Assembly (NCBI GenBank): GCA_029433475.1
Contig: JAQTIE010000012.1
Span: 54,951-118,950, forward strand
DNA: 64,000 nt
Direction: 5' to 3'
Source of the DNA: Neisseriaceae bacterium ESL0693
Lineage (GTDB): Bacteria > Pseudomonadota > Gammaproteobacteria > Burkholderiales > Neisseriaceae
The first letter of the stretch is position 1. Each line of letters opens with the position of its first letter. This document shows, piece after piece, positions 44,045-53,383 of this stretch. The notes under the pieces are model-generated. The model made no database searches, was not told the origin of the DNA, and saw nothing but the letters and a program-made list of their open reading frames with translations. The translations under genes were made by a program, and so were the position numbers.

Positions 44045-44572
44045 TTACTGCCACTCAGGGTCTGGTTTTCTGGTCATGCGATTGCGTAAATCGCGTCGGA
44101 AAATCTCAATGGTCCACATCCACAATAAAGTACCCAGTAATTCAGAAATAATCTCATCTACCGGCAATTGCCATACGGGCGGAGACAAATGCATGACAGG
44201 CAATAAAATACCATGCGAGGCCAGCATCACCACAATACCAAACGCCAGACCTTGCCATAATTTGATTTTCGGGAAAATTTCCGCGGCCACACAGTAAATC
44301 ACGGCCGCCACCACCGAAAAGACAATGTGTATGCCACTACCGCCCCAGTTCAGCAGCTGACCAGAATAGGTATAAACCATCTGATGCAAATCAATCCCCA
44401 TATCCTGTAAAAGCTGTATGGGTGGCGCAATCCGATCGGCGGTGCGGGGTGGTAATATGCCTTCAGTGCCCGATTTCACAAAACCGGACATAATCCCGCC
44501 AATAATACCCACCAGCAAAGCCACGCCATAATTGCGCGTACTCGGACGGGTTCTGACAAATAGATTAAACAT
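44045..44572 (-). CDS. yagU: YagU-family (DUF1440) inner-membrane protein
   Basis: A 175-residue membrane protein with about four hydrophobic segments. It matches the YagU/DUF1440 family: GIIGGIMSGFVKSGTEGILPPR near the start, YSGQLLNWGGSGIHIVFS in the middle and HGILLPVMHLSPPVWQLP toward the end. In E. coli YagU has been linked to acid resistance; the mechanism is unknown. It sits between thiS and thiG with its own upstream gap and terminator, so it is probably a separate unit. Confidence 0.88.
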   Translation of the reverse strand: MFNLFVRTRPSTRNYGVALLVGIIGGIMSGFVKSGTEGILPPRTADRIAPPIQLLQDMGIDLHQMVYTYSGQLLNWGGSGIHIVFSVVAAVIYCVAAEIFPKIKLWQGLAFGIVVMLASHGILLPVMHLSPPVWQLPVDEIISELLGTLLWMWTIEIFRRDLRNRMTRKPDPEWQ

Positions 44573-44895
44573 GTATAATTTTCCTATTTAATATTTATAT
44601 TTTAACAAACCCGGGATTATAATGGATTTTGTTATCTCTACGTTAATATAAATTAACAATTAAAATGAATGCATGATCTTGCTGTCTGTACCATTGTTCA
44701 ACCAGATTCTATAGATAGTGAGACATGATTAAGACAGATGAATAGCAAAATATGAATATAATAACCATTATGGTACGGCTATTCAATAACGCACATTATA
44801 ATAACGCGCATTAGAAATTAACCATTAATGACAGCACCAGCTGCCAGCAAGAGACGCAACACATCAAAATAATGGATTTTAAAATCAAAAATCCC
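44573..44895. other. AT-rich spacer between thiS and yagU
   Basis: A 323-base gap, presumably with the yagU promoter. An approximate direct repeat (AATAACGCACATTA / AATAACGCGCATTA) lies near 44785-44815. No gene seen. Confidence 0.4.
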
Positions 44896-45090
44896 TTACC
44901 CGCCCACCACCGGATGAACAATCTCCACCCGATCATTGGCTTTCAGATCATACTCACCATATTGCTGTCTGGGTACAAATACCGTATTTACCGCAATGGC
45001 AAACGGCAGCTGCGGCGCTTGTTCGGCAATCAGATCATTGATTGTCTGCCCGTTAAATAAAACATTTTGTCCATTGATGCTGATTTGCAT
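44896..45090 (-). CDS. thiS: Sulfur carrier protein ThiS
   Basis: A 64-residue ubiquitin-like carrier. It ends in VEIVHPVVGG, whose terminal Gly-Gly is adenylated and converted to the thiocarboxylate that gives sulfur to ThiG. QISINGQNV at the start is typical. Lies 55 bases downstream of thiO and is probably co-transcribed with it. Confidence 0.94.
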   Translation of the reverse strand: MQISINGQNVLFNGQTINDLIAEQAPQLPFAIAVNTVFVPRQQYGEYDLKANDRVEIVHPVVGG

Positions 45091-45145
45091 AGATGCACTC
45101 CATCGATGTTGATTTTATTGCCACTTGTGATCTGATTGATGCCCC

Positions 45146-46252
45146 TCATTCAGACAACATGGCCTGTACAGCAATACCATGGCAGGCGGCGGCTTCGGGC
45201 AATGGTTGTTGTTGCATCAATGCGGTCAATACCTGCAAACCTGCCTCACACACCGCCGGTGCAATCATGAACCCATGCCGGAACAAACCATTCATGGCAA
45301 CAATACGCTGACCGGCATCATAGCGTATTTCCGGATTTTCGTGGTTTAAGGTGGGTCGTAATGCGGTGGCACTTTCCAATACACGCGCCTCACCAAAAGC
45401 CGGATGTACTGCATATAAGGCCGACATCAGTTCCAGTCCGCTGCGCACACTGATGGGGCCATCGTCTTCACTTTCCAGCTGTGTGGCACCGATAACGAAT
45501 AAATGATTCTGTTTGGGCGCAATATACAAAGGATAGCGCGGGTGCAATAACCGAATGGGTCGGTTCAGGCTGATTTCAGGTGCATATACCCGTAGTACTT
45601 CACCACGTACGCCGCGCAGCTGGCTCTGACCTTGCCGGTTCCAGCTGCTTTTGGCACCTGTGCCGCGACAGTCCAGCACCCAATCGGCCTGAGCGGCACA
45701 GTTTTCCGGTGTGCCAGTTGTGTGCCAGTGACACTCAACCCCTGATTGATCCAGTTCATTGGCCAGTGCCAGTAATACCTGCCGGTTATCCAGCTGACCT
45801 TCACTGGCCAGAAACAATCCGCGTCCGAAACGATGACCTAACTGGGGCTCAGCCTGACTGATCTCTTCAGCCTGCCAGTCCTGCCAGATGGTCTGGCCTT
45901 GATGAGCGCGGCGTAAATGCTGGCTAAACTGCTGTGCCAGTGCACCATCCTGAGCATGCCATACCACCAGCGTACCATTTTGTTGCATAAATACCGGTGT
46001 GGATAATTGGGGAATCCACTGTGTCCATAAGCCTAAGCTGTCATAACCCAGTTGTACCGCCAGGGCGGTACCATCAATCGCTTCTGCCGCTGGCGCCAGC
46101 ATGGCCGCGGCAATATAGGCCGCGGCGCCTTCACCTTCGCGGCTGCCGGCGCTCACCAGCGTGATCCGATGTCCTTGTCTGGCCAGCCGCCATGCCATAA
46201 GCCGCCCTAATAGGCCGCCGCCCAGTATGGCCACATCAAATTTTTTGCGCAT
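45146..46252 (-). CDS. thiO: FAD-dependent glycine oxidase ThiO
   Basis: A 368-residue flavoenzyme of the DAO family. The FAD dinucleotide fold is AILGGGLLGRLMAWRLARQG near the N-terminus. EGQLDNRQVLLALANEL and the C-terminal GLFRHGFMIAPAV match ThiO. It oxidises glycine to the imine needed for the thiazole ring. First gene before thiS on minus. No THI-box riboswitch is recognised in the short region upstream. Confidence 0.92.
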   Translation of the reverse strand: MRKKFDVAILGGGLLGRLMAWRLARQGHRITLVSAGSREGEGAAAYIAAAMLAPAAEAIDGTALAVQLGYDSLGLWTQWIPQLSTPVFMQQNGTLVVWHAQDGALAQQFSQHLRRAHQGQTIWQDWQAEEISQAEPQLGHRFGRGLFLASEGQLDNRQVLLALANELDQSGVECHWHTTGTPENCAAQADWVLDCRGTGAKSSWNRQGQSQLRGVRGEVLRVYAPEISLNRPIRLLHPRYPLYIAPKQNHLFVIGATQLESEDDGPISVRSGLELMSALYAVHPAFGEARVLESATALRPTLNHENPEIRYDAGQRIVAMNGLFRHGFMIAPAVCEAGLQVLTALMQQQPLPEAAACHGIAVQAMLSE

Positions 46253-46322
46253 ATTGATTCCTGTCGGGATTGTGTTACAGTAAATAGTATGTCAGTTCAT
46301 TTAATTGTAGGCCTGTTTGACG

Positions 46323-46601
46323 ATGTCTAAAACCTTTCCGCTACACCCTAAACACCCTGAGCGCATTTGCTGGGGCTGTGACAAGTATTGCAAAAGCGAT
46401 GATTTGCAATGTGGCAACGGCAGTATTCGCATTCCCCACCCTTGTGAAGATTTCGGGGTTGAGTGGTATCGCCATGGTGACTGGTCAGGGCTATTGTCTG
46501 CAAAGCAAAAACAGGAAATTGCCCGGGAATCAAATCCAAAGCCTCCTGCGACCACACCCGCCAAACCACACATCAAACTGCCTTTAGCACACAAAAAATA
46601 G
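46323..46601 (+). CDS. DUF3079-family protein
   Basis: A 92-residue small protein with several cysteines: PERICWGCDKYC near residue 15, then DLQCGNGS and HPCEDFGVEW. This matches the DUF3079 family, function unknown; the cysteine pattern suggests metal binding. The C-terminal quarter is Pro/Lys-rich and poorly ordered. ATG 46323 is chosen over the TTG six bases earlier. Divergent from thiO. Confidence 0.85.
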   Translation: MSKTFPLHPKHPERICWGCDKYCKSDDLQCGNGSIRIPHPCEDFGVEWYRHGDWSGLLSAKQKQEIARESNPKPPATTPAKPHIKLPLAHKK

Positions 46602-46780
46602 TTATTGATCCAGACCATTATTGATGGTCTGTAATAGCCTATTGACCATTTGTCAGACATAAATACAGGTCTCAACACCATTTGCATGGATTCATTGCCC
46701 AATATCAAATCATGCTTTTGTTCTGACTTCAGTTGATTTAACTGGCCACCAGACCATTATATTGCCACTGTTGCCGCAAA
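46602..46780. other. Intergenic after DUF3079 gene
   Basis: An 8-bp hairpin, CAGACCAT/ATGGTCTG (46611-46618 with 46624-46631), lies ten bases after the stop, without a T-run. Nothing else supported. Confidence 0.5.
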
Positions 46781-46886
46781 TAAATAAGCCACCTGTTGGT
46801 TTAAACAGGTGGCTGGCTGGTACTTGATCTCTTCCTCTCGGTAAAGCCTTTGTATTCTTGGCTTTTCTCAGGTTCATAACCTGTGC
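46781..46886 (-). ncRNA. Candidate small RNA
   Basis: Minus strand. -35 TTGCCA (46915-46920) and -10 TACATT (46892-46897) are spaced by 17 bases and place a start near 46885. From there the RNA would fold into three stem-loops: CAGGTT-ATG-AACCTG (46869-46883), AAAGCC/GGCTTT (46843-46865) and an 11-bp terminator hairpin AGCCACCTGTT (46787-46814), followed by TTATTTATTT. No ORF fits. Between stems 2 and 3 lies an unpaired stretch containing GAGAGGAAGAG, a plausible target- or protein-binding site. I do not recognise a known family. Confidence 0.55.
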
Positions 46887-46920
46887 AATAGAATGTAATT
46901 TATATATTCTATTTTGGCAA

Positions 46921-47170
46921 GCTTTGCAGGTTAACTAAATTAAAAAACCATGAAACTAATTTTAAATAACCTTTTTTAGTTTTTTATTTCAAATTTTAAA
47001 AATTAATTTATATTTAAATGTTACATTATTGGCATAAATCGAAACAATTCACCGGCATGTCGACGTGACAAACAAATTTTGATAAATAAAAACAATGGTT
47101 CTTATGATTTAGATTCATATAAACAATGATTCAAGTCACCCAAAGCAACAGATTCATGCTGGCCAGACAT
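46921..47170. other. AT-rich intergenic stretch
   Basis: Very AT-rich DNA between the candidate sRNA promoter and the pta terminator. No gene or DnaA-box match seen. Confidence 0.4.
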
Positions 47171-47203
47171 TAAAAATGAGTGGCGCAACCAACACCACTC
47201 ATT
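47171..47203 (-). terminator. Terminator of pta
   Basis: AATGAGTGG (47175-47183) pairs with CCACTCATT (47195-47203). On the minus strand the stem runs into TTTTT. Lies about 50 bases after the pta stop. Confidence 0.75.
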
Positions 47204-47252
47204 CTTAAACGGATAATAACCGAACAATACGCCAATCAGACCTTAAACACCA

Positions 47253-48965
47253 TTATGATGACATCTGTGTGGCCTGAATCGCCGTCAGGGCAATGGTATA
47301 GACGATGTCTTCAACCAAGGCACCACGCGACAGATCATTAACCGGCTTATTCAACCCTTGCAACATCGGGCCGACACTGAGTACATGGGCACTGCGCTGT
47401 ACCGCTTTATAAGTGGTATTGCCGGTATTCAGGTCAGGGAACACAAATACCGTGGCCTGACCGGCCACCGGACTATCCGGTGCTTTTTGTCTGGCCACAT
47501 CTGGCACACTGGCCGCATCATATTGCAAAGGGCCATCAATCGGTAAATCCGGTCGTTTGGCTTTGGCCAGTGCCGTGGCTTCCTTAACCTTTTCCACTGC
47601 CGCACCACTGCCTGAAGTACCGGTGGAATAAGAAATCATGGCGACTTTCGGCTCAATCCCGAATGCTTTGGCTGAATCTGCCGACTGAATAGCAATATCG
47701 GCCAATTCTGCCGCACTGGGTTCCGGATTGACGGCGCAATCACCATAAACCAGCACCTGTTCTGGCATCAGCATAAAAAACACACTCGACACCAGACTGG
47801 CGCCAGGCGCGGTTTTGATTAACTGCAATGCCGGACGAATGGTATTGGCGGTGGTATGTACCGCACCGGAAACCAGCCCGTCTACATCACCCTGTGCCAG
47901 CATCATGGTACCCAATACCACCGTATCGGCCAATTGCTTATCGGCCTGCTCCGGCGTCAACCCTTTATGCTGACGTAACGCCACCATCGGTGCCACATAC
48001 TCTTCGCGAATGCTGTCAGGATCAATGATCTCCAGATCATCCGGCAACACAATGCCTTGTCTGGCCGCTACCTCTTGCACTTCATCGGTTTTGGCCAGCA
48101 ACACACAACGGGCAATGCCTTTACGCTGACACATGGCGGCCGCGGCCACCGTTCTTGGCTCACTGCCTTCTGGCAACACAATGCGCTTATTGGCCTGACG
48201 TGCCCGCTGCATCATCTGATAACGGAATGCTGCCGGTGACAAACGTTCAGACACCACGGTGCCGGCATGATCATTAAGCCATGCAACATCAAAGTATTCG
48301 GCCAGTGCCTGTATGCGGGTGGTTGCATTGGCCTGCTGCTCTGTACTGGTTTGCGCCAGAACCACACCCACACAAGGCACATGCAGCCCTTGTTGTGACA
48401 ATTGCTGTTTTAACTGATCAACATAATCGTGGCTATCCAGATCAGCCGGACACTGATTCAGGATAAAACCAGCAATGCGGGTCTGGCTATGTGCATATGG
48501 CTGGCTGAATAATTGCAGTTTGCCGGCAATGGTTGCCGCACTTTGCTCACCAACAGCCACTACCAATATGACTTCTGCATTTAATGAGGTGGCTATTCTG
48601 GCATTCTGTTCAAATAAATACGGGCGATCCGGATCAGATGTCACGCCTTCAATCACCACCGCATCATGTGGCTGACTTATCAGCTGATGAAAATCAGTAA
48701 CAATACGATCCATCACATCATCGGCCTGATCATGGCTAAGCGCCTGATCAAACTGTGCCAGCGTCACCGGTTGCGGTTGAGGCTGTGATTGCGGCCATAA
48801 TGTCTGTACCAGAGCAAATGCCGGATCCGTTTGCTGATCCTGATCACTCACCGGTTTAAAATACAAAGCGTTATTGCCTGTCTGTGTCCATGCACTCACC
48901 AACCCCAGTGCCACATCGGTCAACGCCGTTTGCGTACCTGCCGGTACCAGTAAAAATCGCGACAT
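47253..48965 (-). CDS. pta: Phosphate acetyltransferase
   Basis: A 570-residue enzyme converting acetyl-CoA and phosphate to acetyl phosphate, for overflow metabolism or acetate use with AckA (not in the window). An N-terminal P-loop-like regulatory domain (residues 1-210) is followed by the catalytic PTA_PTB domain: [37 protein letters not shown] and [18 protein letters not shown]. It is shorter than the 714 residues of E. coli Pta because the central DRTGG domain is missing. The second ATG (48965) is preferred since AAAGGA is then six bases away. Confidence 0.95.
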   Translation of the reverse strand: MSRFLLVPAGTQTALTDVALGLVSAWTQTGNNALYFKPVSDQDQQTDPAFALVQTLWPQSQPQPQPVTLAQFDQALSHDQADDVMDRIVTDFHQLISQPHDAVVIEGVTSDPDRPYLFEQNARIATSLNAEVILVVAVGEQSAATIAGKLQLFSQPYAHSQTRIAGFILNQCPADLDSHDYVDQLKQQLSQQGLHVPCVGVVLAQTSTEQQANATTRIQALAEYFDVAWLNDHAGTVVSERLSPAAFRYQMMQRARQANKRIVLPEGSEPRTVAAAAMCQRKGIARCVLLAKTDEVQEVAARQGIVLPDDLEIIDPDSIREEYVAPMVALRQHKGLTPEQADKQLADTVVLGTMMLAQGDVDGLVSGAVHTTANTIRPALQLIKTAPGASLVSSVFFMLMPEQVLVYGDCAVNPEPSAAELADIAIQSADSAKAFGIEPKVAMISYSTGTSGSGAAVEKVKEATALAKAKRPDLPIDGPLQYDAASVPDVARQKAPDSPVAGQATVFVFPDLNTGNTTYKAVQRSAHVLSVGPMLQGLNKPVNDLSRGALVEDIVYTIALTAIQATQMSS

Positions 48966-48968
48966 CAT

Positions 48969-49600
48969 CTATCCTTTCGAGTAAAGAGCTGACTATATTC
49001 AATGGCACCGCATTGTATGCCATACAATCATTCCATGATTCGCAGCTTAACATATATTGCCTGATATGTTGTTACAATACGATGATGATTCTTAATCATT
49101 AATTCATTGATATATTATAGTGATTCTATGCTGTAAAAGAAATTGACCCCTAGCATTGCACTAACTTCTTAATATACAGCGCCAAAGACTCTTCCTCTTT
49201 ATTTTCTATATTTATTTGACATAGTGGTGTAAATGATTCAAAAAATACCACTAATGCATAAAATAACCACTTGTACTTATGATGGCTGATGACATCAACT
49301 CGCTTGATAAGCCGATTTTTATCGGATATACAAATCATCCTTTATGCATTTTTATTGATTTCCATCAAATCATCATTAGATAATCGGTTTCAAACCGCAT
49401 GTTTTTGCAGACAGGATAAAATAGCCATCACTTGTGGTGGAATTAATCCCATAATGACTGATCGACGGTAATGCATACATCATCACACAGAGATAATAGC
49501 TCAGCATGAACAAGTTAACCATTGATTTATTAAATATTTTTTATGGTGCGCTTGCAGTTTACTGCCGTGTAGATAATTTAGCAGTATTTTATAATATGAC
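48969..49600. other. Gene-poor AT-rich region upstream of the TA module
   Basis: About 630 bases. A 62-codon minus-strand frame (49150-49338) ends in EESLALYIKKLVQC but lacks a spaced ribosome-binding site and is not recognised. Otherwise only AT-rich DNA. Confidence 0.4.
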
Positions 49601-49643
49601 TTGTTAATAGGTCTCTTTAAGAGTATTATAAAACCTATTAACA
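49601..49643 (+). promoter_or_regulatory. Promoter and operator of the StbD/StbE-like module
   Basis: TTGTTA (49601-49606) and TATTAT (49624-49629) at 17-base spacing form a promoter. An inverted repeat, TGTTAATAGGT (49602-49612) with ACCTATTAACA (49633-49643), covers the -35 and the start-site side of the -10. That is the arrangement expected for autorepression by the antitoxin or toxin-antitoxin complex. Confidence 0.7.
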
Positions 49644-49661
49644 GGTCTCTAGGTGTCAATC

Positions 49662-49910
49662 ATGCCAAATATTGTGTTATCAGATGTTACTGCCAGTGTC
49701 AGTGAATTAAAAAAGAATCCCATGGCAACTATAGCATCGGCAGATGGATTTCCAGTCGCCATTTTAAATAGAAATCAACCTGCTTTTTATTGTGTGCCTG
49801 CTGCATTGTATGAAAAGTTACTTGATATGATAGATGATCAACACCTGATTGAATTAATTAAGGCTGGTGAGCATGAACCCGTACATGACTTTAATCTGGA
49901 TGACTTCTAA
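49662..49910 (+). CDS. Antitoxin, Phd/YefM-StbD-like
   Basis: An 82-residue antitoxin. The N-terminal half is a Phd/YefM-type DNA-binding fold (DVTASVSELKKNPMATI, then GFPVAILNRNQPAFYCVPA). The acidic C-terminus (EHEPVHDFNLDDF) would wrap and inhibit the toxin. ATG 49662 is chosen over the GTG nine bases earlier, with TAGG eight bases upstream. The stop overlaps the toxin start as TAATG. Confidence 0.9.
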   Translation: MPNIVLSDVTASVSELKKNPMATIASADGFPVAILNRNQPAFYCVPAALYEKLLDMIDDQHLIELIKAGEHEPVHDFNLDDF

Positions 49911-50197
49911 TGTATCGGGTCAGGATCAGAGAGGATGCTTTAAAAGCCTGGAATCAGTTAGACCCTGTCATTAGGCAGCAGTTTGCAAAAAAGCTTAAGA
50001 AATGTTGTGAAAATCCACATATTCCCGCATTAAAATTAAGTGGTATGCCAGATTGTTATAAAATTAAATTACGTGCGTCAGGATTCAGGCTTGTTTATAA
50101 AGTGGTTGATCATGAATTAATTATTGTTGTGGTTGCAGTCGGCAAAAGAGAAAGAAGTGCGGTATACACCTTAGCCTCCAAGCGCGTACAACAATAA
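49910..50197 (+). CDS. Toxin, RelE/ParE-superfamily, StbE-like
   Basis: A 95-residue RelE-type toxin. Typical pattern: REDALKAWNQLDPVIRQQF, KLSGMPDCYKIKLRASGFRLVY and VVVAVGKRERSAVY, with the basic residues that act on mRNA at the ribosome. It is translationally coupled to the antitoxin by a one-base overlap. AT-rich compared with core genes. Confidence 0.92.
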   Translation: MYRVRIREDALKAWNQLDPVIRQQFAKKLKKCCENPHIPALKLSGMPDCYKIKLRASGFRLVYKVVDHELIIVVVAVGKRERSAVYTLASKRVQQ

Positions 50198-50332
50198 AAT
50201 ATGTTTTAAGTAATGGATTAAAGAACCAGTCAGCCTCAGAACTGACTTTCACGCAAAGTATTAATTTTATATACTTTCAAAAAACTATGCTGTTATATAT
50301 AATTCAGGGCTAATATATTGTAGAAGAAAATT

Positions 50333-50515
50333 ATGAATATGTCCCTCCTAAAAGATTTAGATGATAAATGCAATGCGCTTGCTAACGAGGCAGAACGTGT
50401 TACGTTAAATGAACGGCAACAGCGCATGAAATCTGTTAATTTAAATGCAGAGATGAGTAGTTTAATGAAAAATAAAGATATTTTGGATATTTTTATTAGA
50501 TTGCGTGATAAGTAA
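50333..50515 (+). CDS. Probable antitoxin partner of the Doc-like toxin, 60 aa
   Basis: A 60-residue helical protein, not recognised as Phd. It is rich in Asn, Glu and Lys: DLDDKCNALANEAERVTLNE, then MSSLMKNKDILDIFIRL. Size, order and one-base TAATG overlap with the following Doc-like gene make an antitoxin role likely; this is inference from context. It lacks an obvious DNA-binding N-terminus. Confidence 0.65.
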   Translation: MNMSLLKDLDDKCNALANEAERVTLNERQQRMKSVNLNAEMSSLMKNKDILDIFIRLRDK

Positions 50516-51129
50516 TGGAGTTTGCCTATTTAACCGCTAATGATATTATTAGAGCCCATGATAAAGTGATTGAAGATACCGGAGGATCAAATGGAATTCT
50601 TAATGAGGGTCTCATAGAAAGTATTGCAGATCACATTAAAAATGATGAGTATTATCCTTTTTTTTCTGAAAAGTTGGCTCATCTTATATTTTCGTTAATT
50701 AAGAATCATTGTTTTTGCGATGCAAATAAACGGACATCTTTAAGTTGTGGTGCTGCATTTTTGTTTATTAACGGATTCAGATATGAATTTGTAGTCTTTT
50801 TTATTACCCATATGGAAGATATGGTTGTTTGGATAGCTGAAGATAAAGTATCTAAAGAAACATTAAAGCTGATCATTGGGTTATTTATTTTCCAGAATGC
50901 TATTAAACTAGGTGAGGTAAAACCTGTTCATTTAAAGGCGGATTTGGAAAAAACAATTGATTCAGTATTAGTCACATGTAGTAAAAGATTGAAAAAAATA
51001 AAGGATAAATATCCACTTGTTACATTGAAATGGGCAGAAGAAGACAAGAAAGAATATGATGAAGATGAATTTAATATAAAGTTTCTTGAAAAATTACGGA
51101 TTATCTTAAACGGAGAATATTCGAATTAA
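50515..51129 (+). CDS. Fic/Doc-family toxin with C-terminal extension
   Basis: A 204-residue protein. Residues 1-125 form a Fic/Doc domain whose active-site loop reads HCFCDANKRTS (His65, Phe67, Asp69, Asn71, Lys72, Arg73), the Doc form with Lys in place of Gly in the AMP-transferring Fic loop. P1 Doc phosphorylates EF-Tu; this protein could do the same. LNEGLIESIADHI near residue 29 matches Doc. Beyond residue 125 is an added 80-residue lysine- and acid-rich part absent from P1 Doc (126 residues). AT-rich. Confidence 0.85.
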   Translation: MEFAYLTANDIIRAHDKVIEDTGGSNGILNEGLIESIADHIKNDEYYPFFSEKLAHLIFSLIKNHCFCDANKRTSLSCGAAFLFINGFRYEFVVFFITHMEDMVVWIAEDKVSKETLKLIIGLFIFQNAIKLGEVKPVHLKADLEKTIDSVLVTCSKRLKKIKDKYPLVTLKWAEEDKKEYDEDEFNIKFLEKLRIILNGEYSN

Positions 51130-51605
51130 GTTTAAATAATGAAATATTAAATTAGTGTCAACCAGCTAAATATTGGTTTTTTATTGATATTTCAGGCTTG
51201 GATGACTTAACCATCACGATGAAACCTGATACGGCAGAATAATCAATTTCAGTCATGAAGCAATCACTATAAAAGGCCATTCAAATAAATCCTGTCCGCT
51301 TTTTATATTACCATTTTATTTCATATTAATATTATATTCATATATGTATTTAAAATGATATCATAAATCACTGTGCTGTTATATATCCAAATCTCAACAG
51401 ACCAGCATAATCAGCCTGACCACGATATCCGTTTCACAAGAATAATAGGAGGCACAACTGCCTTTAGCGGTCATTTATCCGGTTTAAATATTAAATAAAA
51501 CCAGACCGGCTGGTATTTAATAATAAAAAATACGATTACTCAAAACCCGACATAAAAATAATCAATTCAGCACTTGATTGAATATTTCACCGGACAGTTA
51601 ATTAT
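51130..51605. other. Intergenic, no gene seen
   Basis: AT-rich stretch between the Doc-like gene and the convergent TetR regulator. No intact frame, clear hairpin or repeat supported. Confidence 0.4.
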
Positions 51606-52259
51606 TTAATCAGCATAATCATCTAACAATTTTGACATCATCTGATTAAATTCAGCCCGGTACGATGCACAGACATAAGGGCGCAGTAAGCTGAGTGTTT
51701 GATAAATCCCACGGAATTTTGAGGCTTCGGTTAATTCGCGCTCATGTAGCGCACTGTCAAAATCACACCAGTATTTAGTAATCAACCAGATATTGGTACC
51801 CATGTCGTGCCTGGCCATATCGTCTGTTTCAATAAAGCCCTGCTGGGTCAGCTGCAATAAAAGCCGTACCAGCAAAGGAGACACTTTGGCACGGGTAAAA
51901 TTATTATGCTCTCCCAAAAGCTCGGTACTGCGCGCCAGCATAGCATTTAAATCGCTGAATAAAAACCGGTATTGCCACATAATATCGTATACACCCACCA
52001 TATAGTTTTTAATGTCTTCGATATTTTGTGGTACCGCAACATGATGCAGATAATCCAGCAATTGTGCACTATAGCGCTTAAACAACTGCATGATAATTTC
52101 ATCTTTATTGCGAAAATGGTAATACAGATTGCCCGGACTGATGCCCAGATGAGACGCAATATGATTGGTGCTGATATTACGTTCACCTTCCTCATTAAAG
52201 AGGGACAGACTGGCATCAATAATACGGTTGTAGGTCGTCGAACGGGCTTCTTTTGCCAT
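51606..52259 (-). CDS. TetR/AcrR-family transcriptional regulator
   Basis: A 217-residue regulator. The N-terminal helix-turn-helix is of TetR type: IIDASLSLFNEEGERNISTN and IASHLGISPGNLYYHFRNKD. The C-terminal ligand domain is not assignable to a substrate. ATG 52259 is preferred over 52289 since AAGGA lies eight bases upstream. The divergent neighbour is absent: upstream genes murB and norM are on the same strand, so a regulated target is not obvious. Confidence 0.88.
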   Translation of the reverse strand: MAKEARSTTYNRIIDASLSLFNEEGERNISTNHIASHLGISPGNLYYHFRNKDEIIMQLFKRYSAQLLDYLHHVAVPQNIEDIKNYMVGVYDIMWQYRFLFSDLNAMLARSTELLGEHNNFTRAKVSPLLVRLLLQLTQQGFIETDDMARHDMGTNIWLITKYWCDFDSALHERELTEASKFRGIYQTLSLLRPYVCASYRAEFNQMMSKLLDDYAD

Positions 52260-52354
52260 TGTTATTATCCTTTTAAATTGCCAATCCATCGGTTAATCGT
52301 ATCTGATGTCAACACCAGCCCGATCAGTATGATGGATATTCATCATACGCCGCT

Positions 52355-53383
52355 TCAGCCAGCCAGCCAAACCGGCTCGGTTGACAGCATCACACCAAAG
52401 CGATCCGCCACCATGGTCTGAATATACCGCGCCAGCGCCACCACGTCGGTTGCAGTGGCCTGGTGTTTATTCACCAGTACCAACGCTTGTTTATCATGTA
52501 CCGCGGCGCCACCAATCTGATGTCCTTTTAAACCACATTGATCAATCAGCCAGCCAGCCGCCAGTTTTACACGTCCGTCCGGCTGAGGGTAATGCGGTGC
52601 CTGAGGATACTGCGCCAGTAATGCCTGCGCCACCGATAAATCAACAATGGGATTTTTAAAGAAACTGCCGGCATTGCCCAGAATGCGCGGATCAGGCAGT
52701 TTACTCTGACGGATATGGCAGACTGCCTGTGCCACCAGCGTGGCAGACAGCGGGCTGGTCTGACTCATCTGCGCCACGATTCGCGCCAGATCGCCATAAC
52801 CCACCTGTGGCACAAACGTTCGCGACAAACGAAAGCGCACCGCGGTAATCACATAACGCTGTTTGCCCTCATGCTTAAAAATACTGTCGCGGTAGGCAAA
52901 TGCACAGTCATCGGCCAGAAGACGGATAAACTGACCATGAGTCAGATCAAAACAGCACACCGATTCAATACAAGACTGAACTTCCACGCCATAGGCGCCG
53001 ATATTCTGTACTGGCGCAGCGCCCACCGTGCCCGGAATCAGGCTCAGGTTTTCCAGACCACTCAGGCCATGCCTGAGCGTATACTGCACGAAATCATGCC
53101 AGACTTCACCGGCTGCCGCCTCAATCACTACCTCATGTTGCCGCTCTTCGATCAGACGGATACCACGATTGGCCATGCGCACCACCAGCCCCGGATAGTT
53201 GCCGGCAAATAAAACATTGCTGCCGCCGCCCAGCCACAATACCGAATTCATATTAAATTCGGGCAATTGCATGATTTGTGGCAATTGGGCAGCATCGGTT
53301 AAGGTCACCAGTGCTCTGGCCAGCACTGGTAAACCAAAGGTATGTAACGGCTGTAAATCCGCCTGAGGCAATACGGTAATCAC
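52355..53383 (-). CDS. murB: UDP-N-acetylenolpyruvoylglucosamine reductase
   Basis: A 342-residue FAD enzyme that makes UDP-MurNAc. LGGGSNVLF near residue 50 and GLENLSLIPGTVGAAPVQNIGAYGVE (broken here into its parts LENLSLIPG and QNIGAYGVE) bind FAD. YRDSIFKHE and GNAGSFFKNP follow. The start is GTG 53383, giving the 342 residues of E. coli MurB and a GTGA overlap with the end of the pump gene. The frame extends upstream, but into norM coding DNA. Confidence 0.94.
   Translation of the reverse strand: MITVLPQADLQPLHTFGLPVLARALVTLTDAAQLPQIMQLPEFNMNSVLWLGGGSNVLFAGNYPGLVVRMANRGIRLIEERQHEVVIEAAAGEVWHDFVQYTLRHGLSGLENLSLIPGTVGAAPVQNIGAYGVEVQSCIESVCCFDLTHGQFIRLLADDCAFAYRDSIFKHEGKQRYVITAVRFRLSRTFVPQVGYGDLARIVAQMSQTSPLSATLVAQAVCHIRQSKLPDPRILGNAGSFFKNPIVDLSVAQALLAQYPQAPHYPQPDGRVKLAAGWLIDQCGLKGHQIGGAAVHDKQALVLVNKHQATATDVVALARYIQTMVADRFGVMLSTEPVWLAG

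Noticed and set aside
49150..49338. A 62-codon minus-strand frame upstream of the TA module
   Set aside because: AAGG directly abuts the ATG with no spacing, no recognised family; at best a fragment.
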